Assembly: GCA_900754605.1 (NCBI GenBank)
Contig: CAAEDK010000091.1
Span: forward strand, 1 to 32,325
DNA from: an uncultured Oscillospiraceae bacterium
Lineage (GTDB): Bacteria > Bacillota_A > Clostridia > Oscillospirales > Oscillospiraceae
Length of the DNA: 32,325 nt
Reading direction: 5' to 3'
This document shows, in pieces, positions 31,585-32,325 of this stretch. Each line of letters starts with the position of its first letter. Within the stretch, counting starts at the first letter, position 1. The notes below the pieces were generated by a model. It saw only the letters and a program-made list of their open reading frames with translations. It ran no database searches and had not been told where the DNA came from. The position numbers and the translations under genes were made by a program.

Positions 31585-32325
31585 TTAACGGTTCCACAGC
31601 CGGATCCCCTGTCCCCTAGGAATTCCGCTTTTCTTCAAATAGTCAAAGGTTCCTGTCATCGTCCGCTTCATGACGAACTCCACCATTTTGTCTTGAATGA
31701 AGTTGAAGCACTCGTTGATTTTCCAGACTACCTTGCCCAAGGCGGCACCGATCCAGATCGCTTCCATCATCTTGTGAACCCCCTCGTAAAACGAACCAGT
31801 CACAATTACCGCGATTGCCGCAAAAACGAGACGTACAATAACCGCCGCTATAATCGTCCACAGCTCGATAAATCTCAAGATCAACACATAACAGAAAATC
31901 GAGAGAAGGAGAGTCTTTCGGCTCAGAACCAGATTGGGGATGTATGCTTCATCGGGGACATCCCGGTATAAGTTCTCATCATAATCGTGGATCAAGTAAT
32001 CTTCCAGAGCCAGGGAAAGAACCACCCGCTTCCGGCTGATAGGGATAAAGTAGGGAATCCGGCTTTCTGCATAATAAAACCTGCATTTTGGCTTTAAATA
32101 GCCTTTTCCTGATATAGCCTCCCGAAGATACCGTCGTAGCGCCGGCATGATCAGTGCCTCCTCCGGCACAGCTTTTGCATAGAATACGAACAGGATTGAG
32201 AGCCAATCCCCGACTGGATTCCATGCGGTCAGTCCTAACAGCAAAACCGCGAACCCGCAGTATACGCCATAGAGGACCAAGTCCCAGCCTACCAGGAACG
32301 GCAGGCCTGCGACTGCCACATTCAA
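31585..32325 (-). CDS. Multi-pass membrane protein, 5' end at window edge
   Basis: The 246 visible residues may start at TTG 32325, but the frame may continue outside the window. Hydrophobic helices lie near the start (FLVGWDLVLYGVYCGFAVLL), at about residues 135-150 (LLLSIFCYVLILRFIEL), and at about 155-175 (IIAAVIVRLVFAAIAVIV). A cytosolic or external stretch of about 90 residues with PIPYFIPISRKR-like and LALEDYLIHDYDENLY strings lies between them. I see no HExxH or other enzymatic motif. It precedes the repeat-bearing protein by 55 bases. Confidence 0.6.
   Translation of the reverse strand: MNVAVAGLPFLVGWDLVLYGVYCGFAVLLLGLTAWNPVGDWLSILFVFYAKAVPEEALIMPALRRYLREAISGKGYLKPKCRFYYAESRIPYFIPISRKRVVLSLALEDYLIHDYDENLYRDVPDEAYIPNLVLSRKTLLLSIFCYVLILRFIELWTIIAAVIVRLVFAAIAVIVTGSFYEGVHKMMEAIWIGAALGKVVWKINECFNFIQDKMVEFVMKRTMTGTFDYLKKSGIPRGQGIRLWNR

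Noticed and set aside
1..32325. CRISPR array, tRNA or rRNA
   Set aside because: No regularly spaced direct repeats were seen, and no tRNA or rRNA was recognised on reading both strands. A covariance search would be more sensitive.

Overview
The window looks like part of an integrative and conjugative element (ICE) from an anaerobic Firmicute, most likely a gut clostridium of the Oscillospiraceae/Ruminococcaceae type. This is an inference from moderately GC-rich coding sequence, strong AGGAGG ribosome sites, frequent GTG/TTG starts, a MobP3-type relaxase, a TrsE-type VirB4, a class B sortase and SpaA-type surface protein architecture. No rRNA, tRNA, integrase or attachment site is visible, so neither end of the element is inside the window.

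Region 1 (1-21332, nearly all + strand) is the conjugation module. It holds a SpaA/Cna-B-like surface protein ending in LPRTGY, a VirB2-like pilin, a VirB6/TrbL-like channel protein, a ribbon-helix-helix protein, VirB3-like, TrsD-like and VirB4 proteins, an ankyrin-like protein, a PP-loop/PAPS-reductase-like enzyme, an NlpC/P60-type wall hydrolase, small accessory proteins, an RHH protein next to a MobP3 relaxase carrying Sel1 repeats, a DUF3991/TOPRIM protein, the VirD4/TraG coupling protein and a small winged-helix protein. Self-contained cargo cassettes sit between these genes, each with its own promoter or terminator: an MNT-HEPN toxin-antitoxin pair (2382-3267), a Phd-Doc pair with a truncated Doc (4339-4879), an AT-rich gene of unknown function, a tag DNA glycosylase on the minus strand, a divergent 65-aa gene (9658-9964), and a single-chain MNT-HEPN fusion (17549-18364).

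Region 2 (21340-22970, - strand) holds a class B sortase and a small operon of an XRE-type regulator plus a DUF6514-like protein. The XRE gene is readable only if a run of nine A is treated as eight; no single open frame covers it.

Region 3 (about 23040-27800) is an insertion-sequence cluster. It contains an IS110-family element with a foldable 5' noncoding region that could be a bridge RNA, an IS66-family element with tnpA, a tnpB interrupted by a stop codon, and tnpC, and two gene fragments (an HTH protein and a second IS110 transposase) joined head to head.

Region 4 (28307-32325, - strand) is a tight operon of at least five envelope-type genes: two multi-pass membrane proteins, two soluble or coiled-coil proteins, and a lipoprotein with a central vWA-like part and a C-terminal OmpA-like domain. 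I recognise no known system in this arrangement. It is the best candidate here for something undescribed. It runs off the right edge of the window.
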